From the NCBI GenBank assembly GCA_036362985.1, contig JAYGXS010000004.1, positions 36,016,686 through 36,080,685 of the forward strand: a stretch of DNA of 64,000 bases. Direction: 5' to 3'. Position numbers and translations under genes: made by a program. A model generated the notes under the pieces. The model saw nothing but the letters and a program-made list of their open reading frames with translations. It was not told the origin of the DNA and did not search any database. This DNA is from Ligula intestinalis (Eukaryota > Platyhelminthes > Cestoda > Diphyllobothriidea > Diphyllobothriidae). Numbering within the stretch: position 1 is the stretch's first letter; each line of letters opens with the position of its first letter. Shown here piece by piece: positions 1-10,790 of this stretch.

Positions 1-608
1 GGAAACAAGACGAGCTGATAATCTATTGAGGCCTAGTCCATAGATGGGAAGTAAAGTAATCGATTTACCGAATTGGCACTGGCGAAGAGATCCGCACAAA
101 ATCACCTCCTAACCTTCGTGACGGACAATTCATTGGCTCGCACCCCATATACCTGACGTCTTTTGCTGCTGCTGCTGCTGCTACCTTTGGTGACGTTCTC
201 TGTTACGAGTATAAAACTCAGCCCAATTAAAAAATTCCCGTAATGGTTAATGATTGGGAGGTTAACGAATCGTGACGAGCAAGAACAGGAAGTCAGGCGT
301 ATTCGCATGCATCAGAGCCGCTTTGCACCTACAAAAATGCTAGGATGTGTCATAGATCTGTATGCCTGAACACATTGGGATTTGGACACTCTGGTAGAGC
401 CAGGGCCTTTAATTTTGGCGAAATCTCATGCAGGTCCTTTCTGAACGTGATATTTACGTCATTTCCTATTGCATGCATCCATATCAAAACACGGTTTTCT
501 GTCAGTTCGGTAAGAATCTATCATGGGGCTGCGAATCTATCATGGGGGTGCGTAATCCAAGAAGGCCGCTTTTCAAATATTTTTTATTTTTCGTCGCGCG
601 CCATATTA
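1..608. other. no gene recognised; short (TGC)6 tract
   Basis: I see no conserved protein or RNA gene here. A (TGC)6 trinucleotide tract lies at about 164-181 and produces a spurious poly-serine reading frame on the minus strand. The short frames in this stretch overlap each other on both strands and look random. Confidence 0.5.
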
Positions 609-1101
609 CAGTAGTCGCCGGTTTTTAAGCCCACGTTTAATAGGCCCAACCGCGTATTAAGCCCAAATCAGTATGAGATGGAAATTTACACAGCAAAATC
701 CGCTAGCTTATAAGCCCAGACGCCGGCTACAAAGCCCAGTTTGCCAACAGGATAGAGTGAGATTCTCACCTCTCTGCGTCTGCAACTGGTTACATAATTT
801 TGTCCAGTCTTACGCAAAACAAGATGCAAGTGAATTTTCCTCCGAAACAACTGACACTAGAACGCTTTTTTAAACGTGTCGCAAATCATTTTTTGCTTTT
901 GTTATTACGTAAAATACAGACAAAAAGCATACTTTTCTTGTACATATCCAAGCTTTACACATAATACAGTACGTATGTAATGTATAGTGCCTATCCTGCG
1001 TTTGCATATCAAGAACTAGGACTCTCCAGTTAGTGCGCCTGCCGCTTATTAAGCCCAATTTGGTCTGGGCCCGAGGTGGGCTTAATAACCAGCGACTACA
1101 C
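609..1101. mobile_element. pogo/Tigger-like MITE, copy A
   Basis: A non-autonomous DNA element of about 493 bp. The left end reads CAGTAGTCGCCGG followed by TTAAGCCCA-type sequence, and the right end is its imperfect inverse. Both ends abut TA (607-608 and 1102-1103), as expected for a Tc1/mariner/pogo target duplication. Copy B at 11408-11806 is the same sequence in the opposite orientation; shared internal parts include the TTTGCGACACGT-type segment and the paired TTAATAAGCCC blocks. It carries no coding capacity. The pogo assignment rests on the CAGT terminus and the TA duplication only. Confidence 0.75.
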
Positions 1102-1739
1102 TACTAGGGGCCCATCATCGATTCCCTTTATCCATTTTTAGGTAAGATTTGAATCGTTCTATTTCGAAAATGTTTCCACCTGCAAACTAATACCTATCTT
1201 ACACCCATGTAGAACAGGAGTCGGAGCAGCCTCAATGTTAATTTCAGACTTCATATTTCATAGAAACGAAGGGTTAAAACTTCATTTAACCATTAAAGTA
1301 TTGCCAAAAATATTCAAGACAAACCTGCGGCCGAATTATGTAACAATGTGTTATCACACAAATTTTTTCCATCATCGCAACATGTTTCCTTCATTTAAAT
1401 GGCACTAACGTTTGAGAACTGGCAGGCGTATGCCGGTCGTAGGAAAATGGGGATCCTAAATTTTTTTCCAGTTTGAAACCGAATATCAACCACTTCTAAA
1501 TTCACATTTTTGCCCACTTAGCAAGTTTTTCTCTTCGATATATCTCACTAGTTCCGTTTTTATTTTTTCTTCTCCATAACTCTATGTATACATCTATATG
1601 TAAGGGTTAGAGTCAAGAAATGCCCTTGAGAACCCTATTAATATTAAGCAAACAATGCTATTCTTACAGTTTATGTGCAGTTGGTGGAGGACATATGATA
1701 TCCTGACAGAATTTCGAGTGAATTTTCACGGAACAGAAT
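1102..1739. other. no gene recognised
   Basis: AT-rich sequence between the MITE and the 3' end of the minus-strand LINE. The part next to 1740 may be LINE 3' untranslated region, but no clear tail repeat is visible. Confidence 0.4.
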
Positions 1740-1765
1740 AAAAACAGTCCAGAGCCAGAAAATTG

Positions 1766-2530
1766 TTAACAATGCTGGCAGTAAGAAATCGTGTTGTAAA
1801 AGTCGCCTTTTGTCAAATAGAATGACATGGAGTCTTTTTTAAACTCCGTTATTGTGTCAGCGGAAACCGTCTCGCTTGGTAGCAAGTTCCAAGGTCGGAC
1901 CACGCGTTGATTGAAGAAATATTTTAGGAGGTCTAATCGAGTGCGTTTGTTTGTGACCTTGTAAGGGTGGCCACGCAGGTGAGTGGTGGTGGCTAATTCG
2001 AAGAAATCCTCCAATCTCAGGGAGGAACTGTGGCCCCGGATTTTCCGGAATGTCCAAAGCAGGCTGCACTGAACGTTCCAGTAAGACAAAGGAAAAAGGT
2101 ACAGTTTGATACATTTCTCCTGATATGGTAAGTCCCAGAGACCATCGACCATCTTTGTCGCCCTGCGTTGCACTTGTTCAAGAAGGTCCATATCCTTCTT
2201 CAACCACGGTGTCCACACTGGCATTCCGTATTCTAAATGTGGTCTCACAAAGGCGCCAAATATTTTCCCGAAGAGTTCCGGTGGGAAGATTTTGAACGCT
2301 CGTCTGATCCAGTGCAGGACACTAGTTGTTTTCTGCACGGCCTTTTTACAGTGCTCTGTTGGCATCAAGCTCGCTGTTGTCCATATACCAAGGTCTTTGT
2401 GCGTCTCAACCTATTTAATGCGGTGCCATTGATAAAGTTAATGTTTTTCGGCGACACTTTTCGCCCCGGGCTTATGTGTAGAGCCAGACACTTGGAAAAA
2501 TTAAAATTAATAAGCCATGTGGACAAAGAA
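1766..2530 (-). pseudogene. LINE RT C-terminal (thumb and connection) domain
   Basis: The frame at 2368-1766 contains FVRPHLEYGMPVW, QVQRRATKMVDGL, TTTHLRGHPYKVTNKR and FNQRVVRPWNLLP. These are the typical C-terminal landmarks of CR1/Jockey reverse transcriptases. Upstream, in another frame to about 2530, NFINGTALNRLRRTKTL corresponds to the segment normally found after motif C. A stop or frameshift lies near 2370. It is separated from the RT core by about 0.6 kb of non-LINE sequence. Confidence 0.8.
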
Positions 2531-2969
2531 AATAATTTTCTCTACAACTATACTAAAATACATATTGTTTCCTCTTATAATGTATCAGTAGTGGAAATGT
2601 TAATCATGTAAATCTCCATCTCACTTAGATATTCGACAAACGAAAGGCCAAGTGCCTTCTGCCGATGCACTAGAATAACGATGGTAATACGCAATCAGCT
2701 TCCAGCTGCCTCGACCCAACTCAGACATCTGCAACGTCCGATCTAATTATCAATATCCTGCCAATGGACAACGATTGTAATCTCCGTATCGAGCAGACCC
2801 ATATATACGGAAGATGCGATGTCCTCAGCTGATTATGTTTTGCCTTTAAACTGACCGCGGCTAACTCCACCTCACTTAAAGGACTTGACAGTTTTTCCAG
2901 ACCCCATGTATTTTTACTATAAAACCGCAACACGTACAATGTAACGTTATTTTATTTTATGTTTTTCTA

Positions 2970-3151
2970 GTATTGTACCTTAGAAGTCAGGTTTTTTTCA
3001 CTCAAAACAAAGTCCTTATTTCGCACACTATTGACCTAGCAAAAGACCAAAGCAAATGCAATAGTCACTGCAAAAGAAGGGGTTTGGGTCAGGTTTTTTC
3101 CTGCCTTCCGGGGTTTTCGACGGCGTCAAAGATGTGCTTTACAAATAAACC
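2970..3151. repeat. dispersed structured repeat, copy R1
   Basis: About 180 bp similar along its length to 30128-30310 (copy R2). Shared landmarks are two AGGTTTTTTC-type blocks and GTGCNTTAC near the right end. Both copies can form the same inner stem: ACTATTG (3027-3033) with CAATAGT (3059-3065) here, and CAGTATTG with CAATACTG in R2. The repeat lies within sequence that interrupts the LINE. I see no coding frame. A SINE-like or hairpin-MITE origin is possible. Confidence 0.6.
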
Positions 3152-3164
3152 TTATTATTTGATT

Positions 3165-4180
3165 TTTATGTAATCTGCAAATATGACAGATGCGCAATCA
3201 AGCTCATTGAGGCAGTCGTTTACGTACATCAGGCATAGCAGCGGACGCAAAACTGAGCCTTGTGGTACACCACTCTCGACCTATGTCCATGCCGAGGTTG
3301 AGTTTTTGACAACGACCCTCTGTTCTCTGAGGGACAAGAAACTGCTGATCCATTTATACATTTTCCTTGAATTCCCACTCTTAAATCTTCTGTAGAAGAA
3401 GTCTGTTTGGTAAACTATCAAAGGACTTTTTGAAGTAAAAAAATATGACATCAATTGGGTAGTCTGTATCTGCGGCGTTTGTGCACTTCTTCTGTGAGTA
3501 AAGGGCACTCGTGAGGCAACAGCGTCCTGGGCGAAAGAAATGCTGTTCATGACATAGCTTTTTCTGGATTTCCACGAATTCCATTGAATGCTTCTTGATA
3601 ATGCGCTCCATTATTTTGCACGCGATGCAAGTTAGACTGACAGGACTGTAATTTGCGCAATCAAGTCGTGAACCTCCCTTGTAGATCAGGGTGACGTTTG
3701 CCCACTTCCATTCTTCTGGGCTTTGGCCTTCTTCAATTATCTCTGGAAGATGACAGCCAGACGTTTGCACATTTCGTTAGCTAATTTTCTTAGTGTTAGT
3801 GCAAGAATTTTGTCCAGCCCAGGTGATTTGACAGGCTTAAGTTTGAGTAATTGGGCCATGACAATGTGGTGTGAAAAACTAAGGTCCTCTATTTTGGGCA
3901 ATGAGGAGGAGGGCAAGGGTGCAGTTATCTGTCGATGAGCGGACGTACCGTCAGCAAGAGTTGTAGGTTCTCGGGTGTAGACGGCTTCAAAGAAATCGGA
4001 GAGGAGGGAGGCTTTCGCCAGGTTTTCGGTCTCCAGTTGTCCATCTGCTGATCTATGGCAGGGATCAGTTCCTAAGACCTCTTCTTGCTTCGTATATAGC
4101 CATACAGTATCTTGGGGTGTTCCAATGACTTGTGTAGTATGTTCAACTCGTATGTCTTGCGCAGTTTAGTAGATTCGCTT
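3165..4180 (-). pseudogene. LINE linker and reverse-transcriptase core, catalytically dead
   Basis: The linker (YELNILHKSLEHPKILYGYI) runs into RT with PEEWKWANVTLIYKGGS and ANYSPVSLTCIACKIMER. Motif A reads VIFFYFKKSFDSLP where the family has FFDFKKAFD, so the metal-binding aspartate is tyrosine. SGVPQGSVLRPLLCLMYVND follows, and motif C at 3170-3185 reads FADY instead of FADD. Two losses of essential aspartates plus a frameshift near 3390 show an inactive copy. The frame stops matching the RT family at about 3165, where foreign sequence begins. Confidence 0.8.
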
Positions 4181-5160
4181 TAGCAAATGCTACGCTGTTG
4201 CTTAAAATCTCGTAAGTATTTATAGGATCTGTTTAGTCTGTAACGCCTCCAGAAGCGGGTTCTTGCTTTGAAAGCGGCCTGCAAGTTTGAGTTTATCCAC
4301 TTCGGGTGATTTGTACTTGCCTTTCTTCTGAAGGGACAGTTGAGACAAACAGTTCTTTTCAGCGTCAAGCTTAAGGTCAGCCATTTTTCATTTGCTCCAC
4401 CTTGGAGGTCTGTTTCCCATGATACCTCTGACCTTTCTCTTCTCATATGTAGGTAGTCGCCCTTCCAAATGTTACTTTCCCATGTATCGTAGAAATAAGG
4501 TTTGGAGAACAGCGAATACTCAAAATACAGCATAATATGGTCGCTGGATCCTAATGGGGGTCGATCCTGCAGGTCAATCACAGTTTCCTCCTCTCGGGTA
4601 AAGATAAGGTCATGACAGTTCGACTGCTGTCATTCTCTAGCACGCGTTCCAACCATGACGATCTGGCAGAGCAGTTTGTCTGCGGCCCATTGTAGCAGTT
4701 TGTGATTGAAGTTGTCTGGAAGACCCTGTGCAGTCCATGTCTGCCAATCAACACCAGGATCGTTAAAGTCACCAACGATGAGGATGTCTTTTTTCTCACT
4801 GGCCTTATACAATTATGAAATGAGGGTAGTGCCTTGGTCAAGAGTCTGATTCGGCGGGTGGCACCTCACCGAAAGCGTCAATGGCCTGGCATACTTAGCA
4901 GATCTGGTAATGTTAAGCATCTTCACATCTCGTACCGGGACCGGTACTTCAGCCGAGACATTCAGCTTGCAAGTGACATAAACTAAAAGCCCTCCTCCCC
5001 TAGTCGTTCTGTCTTTCTTGAAAAGCTGATATCCTCTGAGCGATAATTCAGAATCAGTGATATCTTTCGAAAACCAGGTTTCAGTTTAAGCCATTATGCC
5101 TGGTTTCACCTCATTAACCACGTTCTTTAGTTCATCCAGCTTGTTAAACAAGCTTTGAAA
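4180..5160 (-). pseudogene. LINE apurinic/apyrimidinic-type endonuclease domain
   Basis: The minus strand shows the EEP-endonuclease landmarks in order: TETWFSKDITDSELSLRGY (with a stop just before it), RTTRGGGLLVYV, then KKDILIVGDFNDPGVDW, and finally LGSSDHIMLYFEY, which carries the SDH motif. This domain nicks target DNA for target-primed reverse transcription. At least one frameshift and several stops split it into three frames (about 5160-4830, 4812-4600 and 4581-4180). Confidence 0.8.
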
Positions 5161-5169
5161 ATTTGCGGT

Positions 5170-5870
5170 TAAAATATTTTAGTGATACTTTACTCCGTGA
5201 GGCCCAATCCTCATCGTGACAGGTTTTGGCCAGAGAAAGGGCTCCTTGACTTGTATTATTTGACCGTCTTTTATTTTCAGGCCCTTTGCCCCGCTTTCGG
5301 TCCTCGTTCTCAATTCTATTCTTAGTTCTCTCATTTTCATCTGCTCCCTCGGCTCGTAGTCTGGGTGAAAATCACTTGCTTGTGCGAATTTCGTAAGGCC
5401 ATTTTTCTTTTTAGCAGTTACGATGCCGGAGCCTTCGTTATCGAAGATAACTTTGAGAAGCCTTGGGTTTGTTTGCAGGTCACAGCCTGTGTCTTCTATA
5501 CCCAGATGGAAGGCTTTATTTATGGTATAGTTTTCCCCATCCTTTAGGACAGCGTTGGCGTATTCATGTATTCGATCGTAGTCGTGTGCAACTCTTTCCG
5601 TTGTTCTGTCAAACTTGGTGTCAGGAGCACCCTGTATGACAGTGTTGTTTTTCCTATTTATGGGCGACTTCTGTATTCCCTCACCTGTGCAGTTTTCCTT
5701 ACCTTCACCAGCGATAGGCTTCGTTTGGAAGCTGAGATGGCACTTTTCAGAGCTGGCTTCGTGCTGCCCACCTTCTGCATTAGTTGCTTCCTTCAGTGAT
5801 TTGTATGCAGCCGTAGCATACCCACTACCTTGATTTTGCTAGCTCTCTGTGTCCTAACCGGCTTTACGAG
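5170..5870 (-). pseudogene. LINE N-terminal region (5' part of CR1-like element)
   Basis: The minus strand reads through a long, nearly open frame containing HDYDRIHEYANAVL, ENYTINKAFHLGIE, LKVIFDNEGSG and SGAKGLKIKDGQIIQ, leading into TANFQSLFNKLDELKNVV at the start of the endonuclease. A comparable region (PRPFKIASDN and FCQPDYSPVKRLKCREL) precedes the endonuclease of the plus-strand LINE at 33.3-33.7 kb. The two therefore appear to be the same kind of domain from related elements. The function of this N-terminal region is not identified; nucleic-acid binding is only a guess. Confidence 0.6.
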
Positions 5871-6069
5871 AAAGTGGAGTTGTATAATCTTCCTCTCGGT
5901 TTTGAGCGTGGGGTTTTGTGCATATGTTGTTTCGCACAATATCAAGGAGATTGGATGTGGAAGCTACCAATTTTTTCGGCCCCATAGTTTAGGACCAAGA
6001 TCTGCTTTACCTGGCAAATTGGTATATTCGTTATCTTTAAAAACACTCAAATCGAACTATCAATTCTGA

Positions 6070-6131
6070 TGGTCCACGGACTGGTGGAGACCAATGGGTC
6101 ATAGTCGGACTATGACCCAGTCCGTGGACCA
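6070..6131. repeat. 24-bp-arm palindrome with 12-nt insert in the left arm
   Basis: TGGTCCACGGACTGG (6070-6084) is the exact inverse of 6117-6131, and GGGTCATAGTC (6096-6106) is the exact inverse of 6108-6118 around a single G. Removing about 12 nt from the left arm gives one continuous 24-bp palindrome. It would extrude as a cruciform or fold as a strong hairpin. Confidence 0.85.
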
Positions 6132-6179
6132 GCCTTAAGAACGCACTGTTGGCTTCTAGGCATTTACTAGGCCAACGCT

Positions 6180-6715
6180 AGAACTGAATTACTCCGATTA
6201 AAGTCTGCGAAACCGCCAGAGCCAAATAAAATTCCTGTACACAATACTACGAGAACTAGCTAATAAACTGTGTGAACCGCTGTCTAGCATATTCCGAACG
6301 TCTTTTTAAGATGGCGAACTCCCGTTAGAATATAAATTGCTATTACTTATCCCGATCTATCGTGAAGTTTCACGACTCATCTGCAAAAATTACTGTCTTC
6401 TCCGTTTAACTTTTAGCGCGTATGAAATACTGGACCCTATTAGGAAGAGCCATTTGATGGGATCTCCAACGCGGCTTTCGTCCAGGAATCTCTTGCCTCA
6501 TGAATGCTCTTTACTCTTCTGAGAAATGAACAAAAGCCGGTGGGTGCCATCTTTTTCGGTTTCAAGAAGACCTTTGGTAGCATACCACAGACTGCCTGGC
6601 GAGAAAATTTGAGACGTGGGAGTTCAAGGACGAATGTTTAAAGAGTTCAGGAGTTTCTTGTCCTCCAGAGAACAGAGAGTCGTTTTCGGAAACTCAACCT
6701 CGGAATGAATAATAT
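6180..6715 (+). pseudogene. CR1-like reverse-transcriptase fragment
   Basis: A heavily broken plus-strand RT remnant. Recognisable pieces are LLLIPIYREVSRL (family VIPIYKKGSR), RGFRPGISCLMNALYSSEK (the FRPGRSCLTN segment) and VGVQGRMFKEF with FLSSREQRVVFGNSTSE, which parallels the FLSLREQRVVVKNSTS segment of the LINE at 1.7-5.9 kb. Frames change several times. The catalytic motifs are not preserved. Confidence 0.65.
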
Positions 6716-6794
6716 TTGACTGTTATCTCTGATGGCGTTCTGTTTTTGGCCCGCAGTTCTTCCTTATTACGTAAACGTCTGCCTCATTCGCTTC

Positions 6795-8560
6795 GATTGT
6801 AAGCCCTTGAAACACCAGCCCCTCCAGGCCCCACGGAGCATGGTGGGGATTCGACGGGGCTATAGGGGACAATTCACTCATTTGGCCCCCGCTGGCCCCC
6901 CCGTGCAAAAAATGGGCAGGGGGCGCTTATTTTCGCGATATTGCTAGCCCAGCTGTACGAATCTCTCGCTATACCCACGGTCGCGTAAGGTAGAACACAA
7001 TACGATGGTTAAGGATGGTGGATAATTTATTGATAGGGAAAATAATTTGGACATTTTTTACAGCAAATAATGTCATTCGTCCTCCGATTTCACAGTTCAT
7101 GAGAAGCATCGCTTTTGCCATCCACAGCTGGTTCTTACAATATTATAAATCTGTCGGTTAGTAAAAGAAACAGGCACTAAAGAATTTTTAACAAATCGGT
7201 ATTAAAAAGCGTCACATTATTAATATATAGATACAGATAAGGGATGTTCAAACTTTTATGTTCGAATCCATATAAAACAATACATCTATATGGGCACTTA
7301 CACTACTTCCGTAGTCACATTTCCGCTGTGGTGTGGTTCCCGACTCTTCAAACGTAAGTACACGAAGCATTGTGCTTGGCTCTGGAAAAGAAGGAATTGG
7401 TGGATTAGAGGTAAACTGGTGCAATTTTTAAAATTTGATAGAAAGGCTCATGAACAATTCTATGAGTTTTTGAAAGCAAATATTAATTCAAAATTGGTTA
7501 AGAAAAGCAACTTGGGGGTTTATCCACAACCTTATCGGGATATAAGGATAAATTACGAGTGGACATGACTCAGAAGAACAATGGTGCTACGTATATGCAG
7601 AGAATGCAAACAAGGCTCTTCAAAAGTCGAATGCAATAGCCTGTTGTATCCACAACATATAACGTGTGCGACACTGGTTAGTAGAAATTCAGTTGCCAAC
7701 AGTTGCATCCAAATGACCTGCGGTGCCTGAGATATCCTCATTATACTGTCACCAGAAAGCAATGAATTTGGACTTCTGTCATTAGTTCGATTTCTTCGGC
7801 ACTCTCTACAATTTAAGCGTCATAAATGCAGCTTTAATACCCTGCAAAAGTTACATACTGTCTAGCATACTTATTTTCTTAAAAAGGAACTAAAAATAAG
7901 ACATCAAACATAAAGTTCACAGACATGCGTAAAAAATATAAGAACGGCTTGGTTTACGCACCAAAATATCAAAGTTGTCCGACCTTTGAGGATAATTTGA
8001 CGCTTGAATGCAAGGTAATTGCACTTAGCTTGTCTTCTTATAGTTCTCATAGATGTAGGCCTCCATATGCTAGAAGAAAACAGCAAGAGATTAGCAAATT
8101 TATCGGAAATAGAGTCACAACAATGAGAGCCGGCTTTCTGGTGTGAACAACGACGCGCTTCACGACAAAATGGCACCTACATGCAAATTCCACTACGCAA
8201 TATTGACGTCAACTGAATTAGCCAATCACATTCAGTCCCGTGCAGTCCCGTGGTGATGCCAACCAATGAAATGCAGGCCATTTTTAAAGGGGCCAATCCC
8301 CACCTAGCCCACTCAGAGCCCCTTCACTTAATATACATACTAAAATTAGCTTAAAGATCAGTTTTATCCACCGAATATTATAAATTTTGGTTTACTTTTC
8401 TTCTCTGATCCCTCAAATATACAATTGTACGCCAAGAAATAATTTCTTAAATAGTAATTAGTCTTAATTAACTTCTGACGGGGATACCCCCTCCTAGCCC
8501 CTTCTAGCCGCGCCCTCACGGCGGGGCCATGTGTTTCAAGGGAGGCTTTAATTTTTACAG
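6795..8560. mobile_element. possible DNA element with imperfect GC-rich inverted ends
   Basis: Inverting 8480-8555 and comparing it with 6797-6860 gives shared AAGCC, CTTGAAACAC and several GGGGCTA/GCCCC blocks in the same order, about 65 nt of imperfect match. The interior contains one 92-codon plus-strand frame (7290-7568, unrecognised, rich in lysine and aromatic residues) and another GC-rich block near 8269-8330. No clear target duplication is visible. It could equally be two unrelated GC-rich repeats. Confidence 0.35.
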
Positions 8561-9719
8561 ATTAAGTAAAAGTATGAGTTTAATTTAATTGTGCTGATGA
8601 AAACCGAAGAAACGATGGTCTGCTTGACCAGATGGCGATATGCCAGGAATGGCCTTTGTTTTCACGAATGACCTGGTGAGATGACTGCTCTGTCGCCACG
8701 GAGAATAAACGCTAGTGTTATGACCCTGCCCATGCCTCGCAATGTGAACAAAGTTGCATCGTTATAAGTATCCCTTTTTGGAGTAGTAAGCCCCAACGAC
8801 GTGAAGGAAAAGTAACACAAGTTTTAAACGACATCCTAGCAACTTCAGCCCACGTGGATCAATTGACTGATATTGGCGACTACATTGCCCGCGCAAATGT
8901 AGGCCAAGTTGCTTGGAGTTATTGCTATAACACTATCAGGGAATACAAAACTACTGGAATTCTTCTTAAGTTGGCTTGTACATAACCCCATACCCTAACT
9001 CAAATAACCGCTTTCCAAACCGGTAAAGGCCAAGGAGATGCAGCTTCATTTGTGACACATACTGCCCTGTCCAAGGCGGGCGATGAATGCAATTTATAGG
9101 GTCGAAGGCCAGGTGGAACAAAACCGTTCCTCTCAATGATTATACTTGAACTGCAACAATGCTGACGGCCATACTGTAAGCAAAAACTGGTAAAGGAGGT
9201 AATCAAACGGATTCTGGCAATCTTATTTATCCCAAGCTGCAATTAATGCAGTCCCTGAAAAATTATGTCAACCCCCAGATACAGTAGGAAAGAGGATGCA
9301 ATGACGCAATCCCTCGTTCCGGAAACCACTGATGGTGTGAGCCAAGAGTACCATAACTGGTTTGATGATAACGAATGTCTGATAATATTTCCGAGCTGGA
9401 CCAGCTTCGTTCGGCATATATTACTATCAAAACGGACGACAATTCACATTTTTGATGCGGATGCCTAATTTAACAGAGGGTCAGTGAGTTGGTGGTTGTA
9501 TGGAAACGTGGAGTTTGGGTAAAATGCAACTAAATGAGGAATTTCCTGTGGCTCGTCAACTAGTCTTCGACGTACAGTTCATCGTAGGACGATAAGAACG
9601 CAGATCAACCTTTTAACTGAATTCCTTTCAAAGTCTTCGGCCTACTTAACCGCGATTGATATTATAATTTCGTATTTAAATTCTCCCTTACATAGCGATT
9701 GTAGAGAATACGATGACAA
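8561..9719. other. no gene recognised
   Basis: Short overlapping frames on both strands with no recognisable domain. No RNA gene seen. Confidence 0.4.
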
Positions 9720-10110
9720 CTCCATGAAAAGCTAATGCGTGTCGCAAACGACGAATCAGTCTCTGTAATGATAAATGGGATGAAACAAGGTCTTTTGGTT
9801 TCCCTACCTTTTCTTCAGTACCATGTCTCTTCCAGAACTATCACATATACCATGACGAACGACTAGGAATCAACATAAACTACCAGACCAACAGATAAAT
9901 AATCAACAGATATCGAGTGCATGTATTTGAGTGAGGTTCTGAAGTCAGCGGCCATGACCTGTTGTCTACCAACAACAGCCGGCTAAACACAACAACGCAG
10001 AGCGAAACTTGTCGCCTCCGGATGTTCCAAATTTGCACTTGCCATCAGCATTGAAAAGGCAGTGTTCCGGTGCCGAGCACCAACTATAAGGAACCCGGGC
10101 ACATTGTTAG
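9720..10110 (+). pseudogene. RTE-like reverse-transcriptase remnant
   Basis: The plus strand reads DESVSVMINGMKQGLLVSLP, corresponding to the VTNGVKQGCVLAPTLF motif of RTE-type RTs. Further on, ASGCSKFALAISIEKAVF corresponds to the NFGLTINTKKT segment that follows motif C in that family. Stops and frameshifts are frequent, and the YADD region is lost or unreadable. It abuts a CR1-like RT fragment that begins near 10150-10190. Confidence 0.5.
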
Positions 10111-10149
10111 TGGGACAGTGACATTGGAGGTGGGCGAAAAATCTGCCAC

Positions 10150-10790
10150 ACGGACCACCAACCGTGCCCTCCCCGAAACCGTGTATGAAAAGAGAACCGA
10201 TGGATTGCGAAGTGGCCGATCTTGTCTCACATACCTGCTAACATCCATGGAAAGCTGGACGAATTCTTTGGAAATGGGTTGGTCAGTCCATGCGATCTAC
10301 ATTGACTTCAGCAAGGCATTCGACAAGGTTCCACACGGACGAATAATATTAAAGCTGAATCAAATGGGTGTGACTGGAAATTTACTCAAATGGTTAGCCG
10401 ACTTTCTAACAAGCAGGCGTCAGTGCGTTTGTATTGGAGACACCAAAACAGAATGAAAAACCGCTTCCAGGGAAGCATTCGGGTCTCACTCTATTTCTGG
10501 TTTATGTGAACGACTGCCTCGCCTGTGTGAAAGTAATGTTTGCAGATGATCTCAAGACTTGGGGGTCAATCGAAAGCTCAGAGGATGGACAGACCTTACA
10601 AAATGACTTGGATCGCTTGCAAAAATGGTGTGAAAAGTGGCTAATGCAGCTCAATTTCAACAAATGCTAAGTCATCCACCTACGGTCATCTAGTTATCAA
10701 AGTATATTCCACTGCCTATCCTAATTCCCCACCCATAAAACCCCTATAACCACCGTTTCCGTAGGACAAACTGCTGGATCTAGGGGTATA
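10150..10790 (+). pseudogene. CR1-like reverse-transcriptase fragment with intact FADD
   Basis: Two adjoining frames carry GLRSGRSCLTYLLTSMESW, then motif A HAIYIDFSKAFDKVPHGRI, LKWLADFLTSRRQCVCIGD and, after a frameshift near 10450, TLFLVYVNDCLA, motif C MFADDLKTWG (FADD at about 10539-10550) and LQKWCEKWLMQLNFNKC. The 5' end is truncated, and the reading decays after 10670. Both aspartate motifs are retained, unlike the LINE at 1.7-5.9 kb. Confidence 0.8.

Larger units (their letters stand above)
1740..5870 (-). mobile_element. CR1-like non-LTR retrotransposon, nearly full length but decayed
   Basis: Reading the minus strand from about 5870 to 1740 gives the usual order of a CR1/Jockey-clade LINE: N-terminal region, apurinic-like endonuclease, linker, reverse transcriptase and C-terminal domain. 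The frame is broken by several stops and frameshifts. About 0.6 kb of foreign sequence (about 2530-3165), including a dispersed structured repeat at 2970-3151, separates the RT core from the C-terminal domain. Two catalytic aspartates of the RT are replaced, so the copy is dead. The individual parts are listed separately. Confidence 0.85.

Noticed and set aside
102..308. Serine-rich small protein on the minus strand
   Set aside because: The serine run comes from the (TGC)6 microsatellite; no other support.
8590..8625. CTGATGA...GAAAC hammerhead candidate on the plus strand
   Set aside because: The intervening bases do not form stem II and no cleavage triplet follows in the right place.
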